A stretch of DNA of 29,098 nucleotides from an uncultured Acetatifactor sp. GTDB lineage: Bacteria; Bacillota; Clostridia; Lachnospirales; Lachnospiraceae. The notes below the pieces were generated by a model, which saw nothing but the letters and a program-made list of their open reading frames with translations, ran no database searches and had not been told where the DNA came from. The stretch spans positions 7,665 through 36,762 of the forward strand of contig CAJTPN010000028.1 in assembly GCA_910578185.1 (NCBI GenBank). Direction: 5' to 3'. Made by a program: the position numbers and the translations under genes. This document shows, in pieces, positions 1 through 7,439 of this stretch; position 1 is the stretch's first letter, and each line of letters begins with the position of its first letter.

Positions 1-161
1 CTCGCTTCGCTCCCTGAAATCCCTCCGGGAATTCACGGCCGATGCTGATGACATTTTCCAGTTCCGCATCTGCCTAATCTTCCCCTTCTCCAGGGAGGTA
101 TTTCCTCTCGCTTCGCTCCCTGAAATCCCTCCGGGAATTCACGGCCGATGCTGATGACATT
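1..161. repeat. 55-bp direct repeat, two copies at 1-55 and 107-161
   Basis: Positions 1-55 and 107-161 are identical over 55 bases, giving a 106-bp period. The first copy touches the window edge, so the array may continue to the left. Each unit contains the imperfect palindrome GAAATCCCTCCGGGAATTC and a CTCGCTTCGCTCCC box. The copies lie just after rpmI, where rplT would normally begin, and no L20 coding sequence is visible in bases 1-225. A mini-ORF (MKRRAAL) at about 190-210 on the minus strand is not considered a gene. The repeat could be a REP-like intergenic element; its nature is not known to me. Confidence 0.85.
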
Positions 162-225
162 CTTATTCAACGATTTGTTATTGTCCTATAGGGCCGCCCG
201 CCGTTTCATGGCAGGATTCTTCACC

Positions 226-423
226 TTACAAATAGGGCAAAATCTTTTTTATGTTCTTTACATTTGTAGAATCTGTCATAGCAGGCTTTCTCAGATTACG
301 CTTAAGCTTTGCGGACTTCTTGGTCAAAATATGGCGCTTGTAAGCCTTATTTCTCTTTAACTTACCCGTTCCTGTTAATTTAAAACGCTTTGCAGCTGAC
401 CTGCTTGTCTTCATTTTGGGCAT
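226..423 (-). CDS. rpmI: 50S ribosomal protein L35
   Basis: This encodes a 65-residue basic protein of the large ribosomal subunit. It begins MPKMKTSRSAAKRFKLTGTG and continues with the HILTKKSAKLKRNLRK stretch typical of L35, ending KKILPYL. Length matches the family (about 64-66 residues). The start is supported by an AGGAGG box 8 nt before the ATG. It lies 66 nt downstream of infC on the same strand, the usual infC-rpmI-rplT arrangement, and no promoter or terminator separates the two, so it is probably co-transcribed from the promoter at 1176-1204. The expected third gene, rplT, is not present in the 225 bases that remain before the window edge. Confidence 0.97.
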   Translation of the reverse strand: MPKMKTSRSAAKRFKLTGTGKLKRNKAYKRHILTKKSAKLKRNLRKPAMTDSTNVKNIKKILPYL

Positions 424-489
424 ATCATATTCCTCCTAAACTGTTATAATCTATATTTTAACTCTTGCGATCTAAGGGACAACTTATCC

Positions 490-996
490 CTAACGCTTTT
501 CAGTTAAAAACATTGTCATGCTTCTGCCTTCCACTTTCGGCGCCTTCTCCACCACCGCAATATCGGACACGCTCTCGGCAAAATCATCCAGGATATGCCT
601 GCTGCTGTTCATATGCGCAATTTCACGCCCCCGGAATCGAAGTGTCACTTTAACCTTATCGCCTTTGGACAGAAATTTTCTTGCCGAATTGATCTTGGTA
701 TTCAAGTCATTGGTGTCAATATTGGGGGACAGACGAATTTCCTTGATCTCGATCACCCTCTGCTTTTTCTTTGCTTCCTTTTCTTTCCTGATCTGCTCAT
801 ACTTATACTTCCCGTAATCGACGATCTTACACACAGGGGGTTTTGCAGTGGGCGCAATTTTCACCAGGTCGAGCCCCGCTTCCTCGGCCATCCTCATTGC
901 TTCCCTGCCGGAAACAATGCCAAGCTGCGCACCGTCTTCACCAATCAGGCGTACTTCCTTATCCCTAATCTGTTCGTTAATCATTAAATCGCTAAT
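490..996 (-). CDS. infC: Translation initiation factor IF-3, AUU start codon
   Basis: IF-3 binds the 30S subunit, blocks 50S joining and proofreads the start codon. The protein is 168 residues if it starts at the ATT at 996 (reading ISDLMINEQIRDKEVR). An N-terminal domain is followed by a Lys/Glu-rich linker (YKYEQIRKEKEAKKKQ) and a C-terminal domain containing KVKVTLRFRGREIAH and the final EGRSMTMFLTEKR. A GGAGG box at 1006-1010 sits 9 nt before the ATT. The next in-frame ATG (984) is 21 nt from that box and the upstream in-frame extension to 1086 runs through the leader hairpin, so ATT is the best start. AUU starts on infC are known to allow autoregulation by IF-3. Confidence 0.95.
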   Translation of the reverse strand: MSDLMINEQIRDKEVRLIGEDGAQLGIVSGREAMRMAEEAGLDLVKIAPTAKPPVCKIVDYGKYKYEQIRKEKEAKKKQRVIEIKEIRLSPNIDTNDLNTKINSARKFLSKGDKVKVTLRFRGREIAHMNSSRHILDDFAESVSDIAVVEKAPKVEGRSMTMFLTEKR

Positions 997-1169
997 GGTC
1001 TTGCACCTCCATAAGAAAAAGTGGATAGCATAACTATCCACTTGGCTCACTTTCAGCAGGCGAAACCGAATCTGTCGGAATCGCATGTATAAAAAATGGT
1101 AACGCTTACAGGCGCATTTGCCGTAAGGTGAGAGTGGATACTCTGCTTTTGTTGTGTCACTTCAGACAC
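997..1169 (-). promoter_or_regulatory. infC operon leader (L20-leader-like attenuator)
   Basis: The untranslated leader of about 170 nt ends in a terminator hairpin just before the infC ribosome site. An upstream segment, TATCCACT (minus strand, 1140-1133), is identical to the 3' arm of that terminator and can pair with its 5' arm (AGTGGATA, 1042-1035). This gives two mutually exclusive structures. In Bacillus relatives, ribosomal protein L20 controls such a leader; assignment to that family here is by position and architecture, not by a covariance-model hit. Confidence 0.7.
1012..1043 (-). terminator. Intrinsic terminator/attenuator in the infC leader
   Basis: A perfect 10-bp stem (AAGTGGATAG with CTATCCACTT) encloses a 5-nt loop and is followed on the minus strand by TTTTTCTT. 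It ends two bases before the GGAGG of infC. A terminator directly before the first gene of an essential operon is best read as a conditional attenuator. Confidence 0.85.
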
Positions 1170-1175
1170 TTCTAC

Positions 1176-1204
1176 ACTATACTATATCTATCAAATAATG
1201 TCAA
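1176..1204 (-). promoter_or_regulatory. Sigma-A promoter of infC-rpmI
   Basis: Minus strand: consensus -35 TTGACA (1204-1199), a 17-nt spacer, and -10 TATAGT (1181-1176). Transcription should start near 1169. Confidence 0.85.
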
Positions 1205-1459
1205 TACCCAAATTTATAACAATTTCTCGCTTTGTTATACTGGGGCAGTTCACACTGCCCCTTCCGGAAAGTCAAAATCACATCTCACAGCCACCGAAGG
1301 TAGCCCTGAAATTATTGCTGGACTTGTGTGGGCAATGTATTTTCCTAGCGGTTCTTACTCATAAAAAATCTGCATTTCTACGATATTAATGCATTCTCAT
1401 ATTGATTCCGTAATCTGTCTTAACGAAGTGACATTGCGGCAGTATTCTTATGATCACTT
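1205..1459. other. Intergenic region with one GC-rich hairpin
   Basis: This 255-bp gap between the STM4011-like gene and the infC promoter holds a perfect 7-bp hairpin, GGGGCAG/CTGCCCC, at 1242-1261. No T-run follows on either strand, so it is at best a weak terminator for the operon ending at 1460. I see no small ORF with a ribosome site here. Confidence 0.5.
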
Positions 1460-3004
1460 TTACGATTCGCAAAGCCTCAGCATCTCTTCGTCTTCCCGGG
1501 AATTCCCCGCTGCTGCAATATCCCTTGTGGATATGCCCATCCACCCGCACAACGTCTTGACTCCCCGGGCTTTATCCGCATCTGCAGAAAGGATTTGAAG
1601 ACAATTTCCTTCTATAAAATATCGGACTTGAGTACTTCTGTCAGGAAGGCTTTGGCAGAGCTCTTCCCCTTCCTCTTCGCTCCACGGTCTCCCAAGGGGG
1701 CGAAGCAATGTGATTTTATAGACCCTTTCCCCCTGCCTGTAAATCAAAATCCGAAACTTCCCTTTCTCTTTCAAAAGCTCCAAATCTGCAGGGAGCCTGT
1801 GGTCCAGTTCATAAAATTTCTCCCTGGTTTCCCCCTCACTGATCAATCGCAAATGGGCTCCTCCCGCATAAATTCCCCCGCAAAACAGATGCCTTATCTT
1901 AGAACACCGTTTCATGGCATCCCCAAAGGGCAATGTGGTGGCAAAGAACAGTCTTACCCCGGCCTTTGCCAGGGCTTCCAGACCTGCCAGGATATCCTGG
2001 GAAATCTCGCTTTGCCCGAGTGCATACTTTTTTCCGGATATACCGGATTCTGAGATCAATGTCCCTTCTATGTCCAGAAACACGGCCTTGGGGCGTCTGG
2101 GGATACGAAACAGCGGATAGTTTCCAAACAATATCCTGTTTATAAAATCCGTTCTTCCTCCATATGCCAAAAAGCAGGAGCAATACCTGTGACTGCACCT
2201 CGGCCCGGGAAGGGAACCTTTTCCCGAATCATCCAAAGTACCCTCCATTTTTCCACAGACATCTTCCCAGACAACGTCAAGCAACTGGCTGATATTACAG
2301 GTATGCAGCCTGCCGTCCCCCTCCACAAACAGTCGGTTCACACACATTGACGCCTCCGCAGGGTGCGGCAAAAGCTCTCGCAGAAAAAAGGGATCAATCT
2401 GTAAAAATGTCTCTATTTCTTCCTGTGTATAAGATCGTTTCAAACCATCCATCTTATTTACCCACAGATAGATCTCCTCTGGCAATTCAGCCCTGAGCTG
2501 ACGCAAAAGCTCCTGATTTTCGGGCACTCCTACGCTTCCTGCACAAAGCGATATTCCCAATTCCCAAAGCTGTCTGCAATGTTGGGCAAATACCGGAACC
2601 GAAATCATCTCCGGATGAAAAGTAGCCCACAGTCTTAGCTTCCCCGGATTTCCTCCCCATTCCACATACTCTCGAATACACTTTTCTATGGGAAAGCTCA
2701 AATTTGTCTGTGCTCCCACCCCATCCATACCTTCCAGTCTGCTGATACGTGCCAATCCCTTCCAATACCACGAATGAATAAGCGCCTCCCCATAGGGAAC
2801 TACCATTAACGCCCCAATCCCCAAATCCCCTGCTCTTACTTCCAGACTTTCCACAAAGCCGTACCATTGCACCCTGTCTTTTTCCAGTTCCCATTCCGAC
2901 ATGGGACGCTTGGAAAAAGGACAATAGGAACAATGATAATTACAGCTCCTCAAATTCCCTCGATACAGAATCATGCGCTCCTTCATTTTCTGCCCCCATT
3001 TCAT
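1460..3004 (-). CDS. STM4011-family radical SAM enzyme fused to a HAD-like domain
   Basis: The 514-residue protein has two parts. Residues about 10-285 are a radical SAM domain with the 4Fe-4S motif C21-x3-C25-x2-C28 (CNYHCSYCPF). More cysteines follow at 221, 236, 250, 270, 275 and 277, which could bind a second cluster. Residues about 300-514 resemble a Cof-type HAD phosphatase: motif I reads DIEGT (D311, with Glu in place of the usual second Asp), and the motif IV region reads GNSREDEEML (Asn in place of the usual first Asp). The ATG overlaps the upstream stop as ATGA, indicating translational coupling; M7 is an alternative start. It is the last gene of the STM4015-4011 operon. The family name is from knowledge of the Salmonella locus; the substrate is unknown. 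Confidence 0.85.
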   Translation of the reverse strand: MKWGQKMKERMILYRGNLRSCNYHCSYCPFSKRPMSEWELEKDRVQWYGFVESLEVRAGDLGIGALMVVPYGEALIHSWYWKGLARISRLEGMDGVGAQTNLSFPIEKCIREYVEWGGNPGKLRLWATFHPEMISVPVFAQHCRQLWELGISLCAGSVGVPENQELLRQLRAELPEEIYLWVNKMDGLKRSYTQEEIETFLQIDPFFLRELLPHPAEASMCVNRLFVEGDGRLHTCNISQLLDVVWEDVCGKMEGTLDDSGKGSLPGPRCSHRYCSCFLAYGGRTDFINRILFGNYPLFRIPRRPKAVFLDIEGTLISESGISGKKYALGQSEISQDILAGLEALAKAGVRLFFATTLPFGDAMKRCSKIRHLFCGGIYAGGAHLRLISEGETREKFYELDHRLPADLELLKEKGKFRILIYRQGERVYKITLLRPLGRPWSEEEGEELCQSLPDRSTQVRYFIEGNCLQILSADADKARGVKTLCGWMGISTRDIAAAGNSREDEEMLRLCES

Positions 3005-4314
3005 TTTCGGTCAGCGCCTGGTTCCGTGCTCTCCCAATCCTCCATCGCCTGCCGGACCATGGGAGAAATCAGTTGTGGCCCAAGATAATCGGAAAGTCCA
3101 AGCCCAAGCTGCGTCGGCTCCAGATAAGTCCTCTCCCCCTGTTTTTTGTACTGTAAATATCCTCCGTCCAGCCAATCCTGCAATATAGGAAAATCCTGCA
3201 AAACATCCCCATGGAATTGTTCCTGATACCGGTCTGCGTCCACTCCCGGGAAAATCAACAGATGCCGAATCAGATAACGACGTTTTAATTCTTCCTGAGA
3301 TAGCAGTATTCCATGGGCTATATCCGTATAATCCTCCGTGCTTTCATACTGCTCCAGTCTCACAAGACATTCCTTGGCGTTAACGGCATAGGGCGTGCAA
3401 AAGTGGAGTCGGCCCAGATAGCTTCTCCCCCCGCATCCCAGACCAAGGGAATTACCCAAACCGCATTCCGAAAAATCCCGACTGCCGCCCTGCTTTACAA
3501 ATCTCCGCATGGAATCCTGGCGGTATCCTTTTTCCTGCAGGAATGCGGATGCCGTCCGGTACTGACCATATGCGGCCTCCCAATCCGTGACCACACCCTC
3601 CTGTTTCAGGCTCACCCCCTGTCTCACATACAGCGGATACAGGAAGACCTCCTCCGGCCCAAACTCCATTGCTTCCTCCAAAGAAGCCAACAGGCTTTCT
3701 TTAGTCTGTCCGGGAATCCCATATATGAAATCCACATTTACACAGGCAAACGCAAAGGATTTTAAAAGTTCCAAAGCTTCTCTTGCTTTATCTGCCGTGT
3801 GGTGCCTGCGCAGCACACCAAGTTCCCTGTCCGAAAAGCTCTGTATTCCCATGCTGATCCTGGAAACACCTGCCTGTTTCAAAATGGCAAGCTTCTCTCT
3901 GGTAGTCTGGTTCGGGGCCGTCTCCACTGCAATCGTCCTGTCTTTTGAAAAGGAAAAACAGTGCTCCGCCATCTCAAAAACCCTCACAAGCTGTCGCTCC
4001 GTCAATGCAAGCGGCGTCCCCCCGCCAATCACAAACTGGGAAAATCCGGCCCCAACCGCAGATAAAACCGCAGCATACTGAACGCTCTGTCGTTCCACCG
4101 CATCCAGGTATCTGTCTACCGCAGCTTCTCCCTGTCCGGCCACCGAAAACAAATTACAATAACCGCATTTTGTCTGGCAAAAGGGAATATGGAGATACAG
4201 GCCATGGCCCTCTCCCGAAAGAAATCCCGCATAATCTTTTAATTTAATCCCCGTAAGCGGTCCATAGGCCGTCTTATGGGGATAACTATACATATATTGT
4301 ATATATGGATTCAT
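3001..4314 (-). CDS. STM4012-family radical SAM enzyme (HemW/HemN-like)
   Basis: The 437-residue protein resembles the coproporphyrinogen-dehydrogenase/HemW branch of radical SAM enzymes. It has LYLHIPFCQTKCGYC near residues 39-53 (C46, C50, C53 ligate the cluster), the GGGTP SAM-binding motif near 113, and SRISMGIQSFSDRELGVLRR, which is typical of this branch. HemW proteins proper are usually shorter and act in heme trafficking; the operon context assigns this copy instead to the uncharacterised STM4012 family. It starts 3 nt after the small ORF at 4318-4464, with AAAGGAA as a plausible ribosome site, and its stop overlaps the next gene by 4 nt. Many in-operon HemN-like enzymes act on substrates other than porphyrins, so the annotation coproporphyrinogen oxidase should not be assumed. 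Confidence 0.88.
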   Translation of the reverse strand: MNPYIQYMYSYPHKTAYGPLTGIKLKDYAGFLSGEGHGLYLHIPFCQTKCGYCNLFSVAGQGEAAVDRYLDAVERQSVQYAAVLSAVGAGFSQFVIGGGTPLALTERQLVRVFEMAEHCFSFSKDRTIAVETAPNQTTREKLAILKQAGVSRISMGIQSFSDRELGVLRRHHTADKAREALELLKSFAFACVNVDFIYGIPGQTKESLLASLEEAMEFGPEEVFLYPLYVRQGVSLKQEGVVTDWEAAYGQYRTASAFLQEKGYRQDSMRRFVKQGGSRDFSECGLGNSLGLGCGGRSYLGRLHFCTPYAVNAKECLVRLEQYESTEDYTDIAHGILLSQEELKRRYLIRHLLIFPGVDADRYQEQFHGDVLQDFPILQDWLDGGYLQYKKQGERTYLEPTQLGLGLSDYLGPQLISPMVRQAMEDWESTEPGADRK

Positions 4315-4317
4315 ATC

Positions 4318-4464
4318 TTACCATTCCTTTCCATACATTTGAAAACGCTGCCCTTTGGCGCCCATGCCAACTTTACCCCCTGGCACCGGCCGAAGAAAGG
4401 CTTCGTCAACCTGTGATAACCCCACGGCATACAACAATTCCGACCCGTTGCCGTCATAAGCCAT
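4318..4464 (-). CDS. Candidate 48-residue small protein in the STM4011-4015 operon
   Basis: An ATG at 4464, 11 nt after the stop of the hydrolase gene, opens a 48-codon frame. It closes with TAA at 4318, 3 nt before the ATG of the STM4012-like gene, so it fills the gap exactly. The peptide begins MAYDGNGSELLYAV, has a Gly-rich centre (PGGKVGMGAKG) and ends RFQMYGKEW. About 22 of 48 codons start with G, a strong coding-type bias compared with the other frames. No good ribosome site precedes the ATG, so translation would need coupling. It has no signal peptide, Cys or membrane segment. I do not recognise it. It may be a substrate or precursor peptide, a small partner protein, or a frameshifted C-terminal tail of the hydrolase. 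Confidence 0.5.
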   Translation of the reverse strand: MAYDGNGSELLYAVGLSQVDEAFLRPVPGGKVGMGAKGQRFQMYGKEW

Positions 4465-4475
4465 AAAAACAGGAA

Positions 4476-5357
4476 TCACAGGAAAAAATGCTTATAAGGA
4501 ATGGTATTTACCACCGGGTGATTGACGCCATGGAACTGACAGCCGTCTTCCCCATAGCAGGTTCCATGATCCGAACAACATATGACAAAAGTATTGCCCC
4601 TTTGCTCCTTCCAAGCCTTAAACAATTTCCCCAGTTCACCGTCCACATACCGCAGCGCCGCAGCATGGCTTGATACACTATCCTCCGAAGCGCCTTCCAG
4701 ATAAAAGAAATTGGGGTAATGAATGGCGTCCACATTCAGGTAAAGAAATATTTTCCTGTCAGGATCGGCATCCCTCATTTTTCTCAGGATAAAGTCCACT
4801 TGATTCCCGGTGCTTTCCTTTACGGGACAGGCAAAAGAAGGATTCCAATAACTCTTTTGAAAATATCCCGGAAAAACCTTGCCCAGGTCGGAACGCTTAT
4901 CAAAAAAGGCCACGCCGCCCACACACCACGTATCATACCCATCCTTTTGAAGCCCTTCCATAATCGTGGCGCCGGAAAATCCATAAGCGCCTTCCGGTAC
5001 TTTCTTCCCAAGTCCAATGGATTGAGGGAAGAACAAAAGCTCCCTGTCAGCCACATTTTTCGCATCATACCTGCAAGGCAGGAACCCAGCAAACATAGCG
5101 TGATGGGAAGGATAAGTAAAGTTTCCCGGCGCCTGACACTTCTCCCACGAACCATACCGACTCAAAACAGGCGTATTTCCCGCCGCCTCTTCCCCGATCG
5201 CCACATCATAGCGAAGCGTATCCAGACAAATAAATAAAATATCCATATTTCCAACTACCTGCTTCATATCCACCGAAGGCTTTTCACTCCCTTTCGGGCT
5301 CACGAACAGGCGCATGGGCACTTCCTCCCGGGCGGATCTTTCCGCATTTTCATCCAT
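4476..5357 (-). CDS. STM4013-family hydrolase, alkaline phosphatase/sulfatase fold
   Basis: The 293-residue protein matches the STM4013/SEN3800-type hydrolase of the same operon in Salmonella. Metal-binding motifs of the alkaline phosphatase superfamily are visible: ILFICLDTLRYD (D46), a nucleophile region FTYPSHHAMF (residues 80-89), and SDHGTCYGEDGCQFHGVNH near the C-terminus. The nucleophile position aligned with the sulfatase C/S-x-P-S-R motif is Thr81, so it is unlikely to be a formylglycine sulfatase; Thr is used by phosphodiesterases, phosphoethanolamine transferases and phosphomutases. The start at 5357 is chosen because GGAGG lies 8 nt upstream; an in-frame ATG at 5384 lacks a ribosome site. 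No signal peptide is seen, so the protein is probably cytoplasmic. Confidence 0.87.
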   Translation of the reverse strand: MDENAERSAREEVPMRLFVSPKGSEKPSVDMKQVVGNMDILFICLDTLRYDVAIGEEAAGNTPVLSRYGSWEKCQAPGNFTYPSHHAMFAGFLPCRYDAKNVADRELLFFPQSIGLGKKVPEGAYGFSGATIMEGLQKDGYDTWCVGGVAFFDKRSDLGKVFPGYFQKSYWNPSFACPVKESTGNQVDFILRKMRDADPDRKIFLYLNVDAIHYPNFFYLEGASEDSVSSHAAALRYVDGELGKLFKAWKEQRGNTFVICCSDHGTCYGEDGCQFHGVNHPVVNTIPYKHFFL

Positions 5358-5395
5358 ATCCATATCCTCCCAATCTATTTTCATCCCAAAAACGG

Positions 5396-6451
5396 TTACC
5401 TCTCCAGCCAGCCCTTCATCATCTCCGCCTGATGACGGTAAATCCTGTTTTCATGATAAATATCCTGATAGATTAAATCTCCCTGGGCATTCATTTCAAT
5501 AATCCTGGGCTCCAGGCTTCTCTTTTCCAATAAAATATCAATTCCCGCGCTCCTGAGTCCAGGATAGCAATCCATACTTTTTCTGCACAGCTCCCAAACG
5601 GAATCCTTAACGGCATTGGGAAGTCCAAGCGCCTCCGCCTCCAGAGGATGATTGTTCAAGTGTAAATTTGTAATGGGTCCCTTTGAAAGTCTGGCCAAGA
5701 TAAAATCTAAATGCCCGTCCTGTACCACCGCTCTCAGATCATATGAAAATCCCTGATATTCCGCCTTCGCATACCACCTCTCCACAATACACCCCAGCGC
5801 CAATATCCTATTCAGCAAAGGTCTGATCTCCTCTTGCGCCTCATAACGCCGAAGCCGCTTTGTATTCACCGTACCAAACTCCGGATGCAGATAAGCACAA
5901 GTATAAAGAGCCATCTGTCCCCTGACCGGATTCCACCGAAAAGCCGACACTCCCGCCGCCCCGGAACCCGTAACCGGCTTTATAAACACCTGAAGAATTC
6001 TCTCTTTTTCCATCAAGTCCAAAAGCCGGGCAAAGGAAAGCTTTCCGTTCGCCCCTGCCTCCATCCCGCCAAGTTCCCTTGTCACTGGCAATCCAGCTAC
6101 ACACAACCGATTCTTACATGCCCGTTTATCCAGCAATGCAGCAATGGCTTCCGGATGGTTTAAAAAGACATCATTTTTACTCTTATCCAAATTTCCCAGT
6201 TCTTCCAGTAATTTTATATAATCCCCTGTAAGCATGTCCAGTTCTTCCAGCTTACAGCTCTCCCACTGGGGGGGATCAATCTTTAAGAAGCAGTCCGATT
6301 CCTGCAAAACCCTTCTCCACTCCCGCCAATCCACCAAAAAGACGGGCAGCGCCATCTCTGCCGCCGCCCGCTCCAGAAATTGAGTCCGCTTTGTGTCAGG
6401 ACTGCCCAAAAGTATTACCCGCCTCATTCGGTCAACATAGGATTCATCCAA
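5396..6451 (-). CDS. STM4014-family ATP-grasp protein
   Basis: The 351-residue protein has ATP-grasp features. Residues 155-168 (VFIKPVTGSGAAGV) form a lysine plus glycine-rich phosphate-binding loop. YDLRAVVQDG (237-246) and ILARLSKGP follow, and IEMNAQGDL (318-326) carries the metal-binding Glu319 and Asn321. ATP-grasp enzymes typically form amide or ester bonds through an acyl-phosphate. It lies second in the operon. Two starts are possible: the ATG at 6451, with GGGGGAG 6 nt upstream and a 28-nt overlap with the previous gene, or the ATG at 6427 (MRRVILLGSP), which overlaps the previous stop as ATGA. The first is kept for its ribosome site; the second begins nearer the first predicted strand. 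The acceptor substrate is unknown. Confidence 0.86.
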   Translation of the reverse strand: MDESYVDRMRRVILLGSPDTKRTQFLERAAAEMALPVFLVDWREWRRVLQESDCFLKIDPPQWESCKLEELDMLTGDYIKLLEELGNLDKSKNDVFLNHPEAIAALLDKRACKNRLCVAGLPVTRELGGMEAGANGKLSFARLLDLMEKERILQVFIKPVTGSGAAGVSAFRWNPVRGQMALYTCAYLHPEFGTVNTKRLRRYEAQEEIRPLLNRILALGCIVERWYAKAEYQGFSYDLRAVVQDGHLDFILARLSKGPITNLHLNNHPLEAEALGLPNAVKDSVWELCRKSMDCYPGLRSAGIDILLEKRSLEPRIIEMNAQGDLIYQDIYHENRIYRHQAEMMKGWLER

Positions 6452-7308
6452 ATCTCCCCCTTGTACTTATGGGGTTCATTCTGATCGGATATATCCAACG
6501 CAATGGGCAGTTTTTTCAAGTTCTTTACCATATCGTTGGTCAAATAATGATAGTGCACATCCAGTTTCCTGATGTTCGGCCATAAGGGAATTCTGTCCAG
6601 AAGCAGCTGGCCGCCCTTATCCGTCAACGTCCCGTTTGACAGATCCAATGTCTCAAGCTGTCCCATAAACTTACTGTCCAGGACAAGCTCCGTCACTTCG
6701 TCCTGTAATTCGCTGTCGGTAAGCCCCAGATAAGTAAGTGAAGGGAAATCAGCGGTTTCCAGAAACTTCTTAATCGTGTTCAAATCTCCGTCAAAACCAT
6801 AAGAATCCACACCGATATAAAGCAAAAGTTTTTTCAGCTTGGGGAGTCTGGCTTCCTGTATCTTTTTGAATATATCCACCGGAAGTCCGCCACAGATGAT
6901 CGTCAGCGATTCCAGATTCTCATGGACAATCTCTCCCAGTTCCAAATCCATGCTGCCCTTGATGGTCAACTCCTTCAACCCTGGCATCGCCGCCCAAAGT
7001 TCGCTGTAATCCCCCTGCATAATCCATGACACTTCACACTCTTCATAATCCATATCTCCGAAGTAAAGCTTCTCAATATGAGAAAACTTCTCCTTATTTT
7101 CCACAATACCGTCTATAATGGACTGACAGTCCTCTTCCCATGCGCCTCCCCAGGAACCGATGATAATTTCCTTTAAGTGCGGCAAATCTGGATCCGCCAT
7201 AATCTCCTCAATCATGGTTTGGGCATTCTTATTTTCGTCATCATACTGTTCGTAGTCATAATTATAAGTCTTGGACGCCGCTCCCTTTCCCTCATTTTCA
7301 ATACCCAT
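6424..7308 (-). CDS. STM4015-family leucine-rich-repeat-like protein
   Basis: The 294-residue protein is the first gene of the operon. From about residue 45 on it shows irregular repeats of the LRR type, with strands such as LKEIIIGS, LKELTIKGS, LESLTIICG, LKKLLLYIG, LTYLGLTDS, LETLDLSNG and IRKLDVHYH spaced by helices. This is the ribonuclease-inhibitor-like pattern and usually means a protein-binding scaffold, not an enzyme. The N-terminus is acidic (YNYDYEQYDDENKN). The start at 7308 is chosen because AGGAG lies 7 nt upstream; the ATG at 7326 is inside that ribosome-site region. Assignment to STM4015 rests on the LRR character plus the conserved neighbours. A role in substrate or partner recognition is inference. 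Confidence 0.82.
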   Translation of the reverse strand: MGIENEGKGAASKTYNYDYEQYDDENKNAQTMIEEIMADPDLPHLKEIIIGSWGGAWEEDCQSIIDGIVENKEKFSHIEKLYFGDMDYEECEVSWIMQGDYSELWAAMPGLKELTIKGSMDLELGEIVHENLESLTIICGGLPVDIFKKIQEARLPKLKKLLLYIGVDSYGFDGDLNTIKKFLETADFPSLTYLGLTDSELQDEVTELVLDSKFMGQLETLDLSNGTLTDKGGQLLLDRIPLWPNIRKLDVHYHYLTNDMVKNLKKLPIALDISDQNEPHKYKGEIWMNPMLTE

Positions 7309-7371
7309 TTTTACTCTCCTCTCCAATGATATATTTTATAAACAAAATCACACTATCCAATGAATAATTAA

Positions 7372-7400
7372 ATTATAGCACAGCATGACCAGGAATGAAA
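7372..7400 (-). promoter_or_regulatory. Extended -10 promoter of the STM4015-4011 operon
   Basis: Minus strand: TGCTATAAT, an extended -10 (TATAAT at 7377-7372), preceded at 17 nt by a weak -35 TTTCAT (7400-7395). It lies about 65 nt before the STM4015-like start and diverges from the TetR promoter, whose -35 is only 40 bp away. Confidence 0.65.
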
Positions 7401-7439
7401 GGGAAATTTTGACTGATCATGATTGATGCAAACTGTTTA

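Noticed and set aside
1242..1261. GGGGCAG/CTGCCCC hairpin as terminator of the STM4011-like operon
   Set aside because: No T-run follows on either strand and it is 200 nt beyond the stop; noted only as a hairpin.
3001..4314. Annotation as heme-biosynthetic HemN/HemW
   Set aside because: Motifs fit the branch, but the operon points to the STM4012 family and no other heme gene is nearby.
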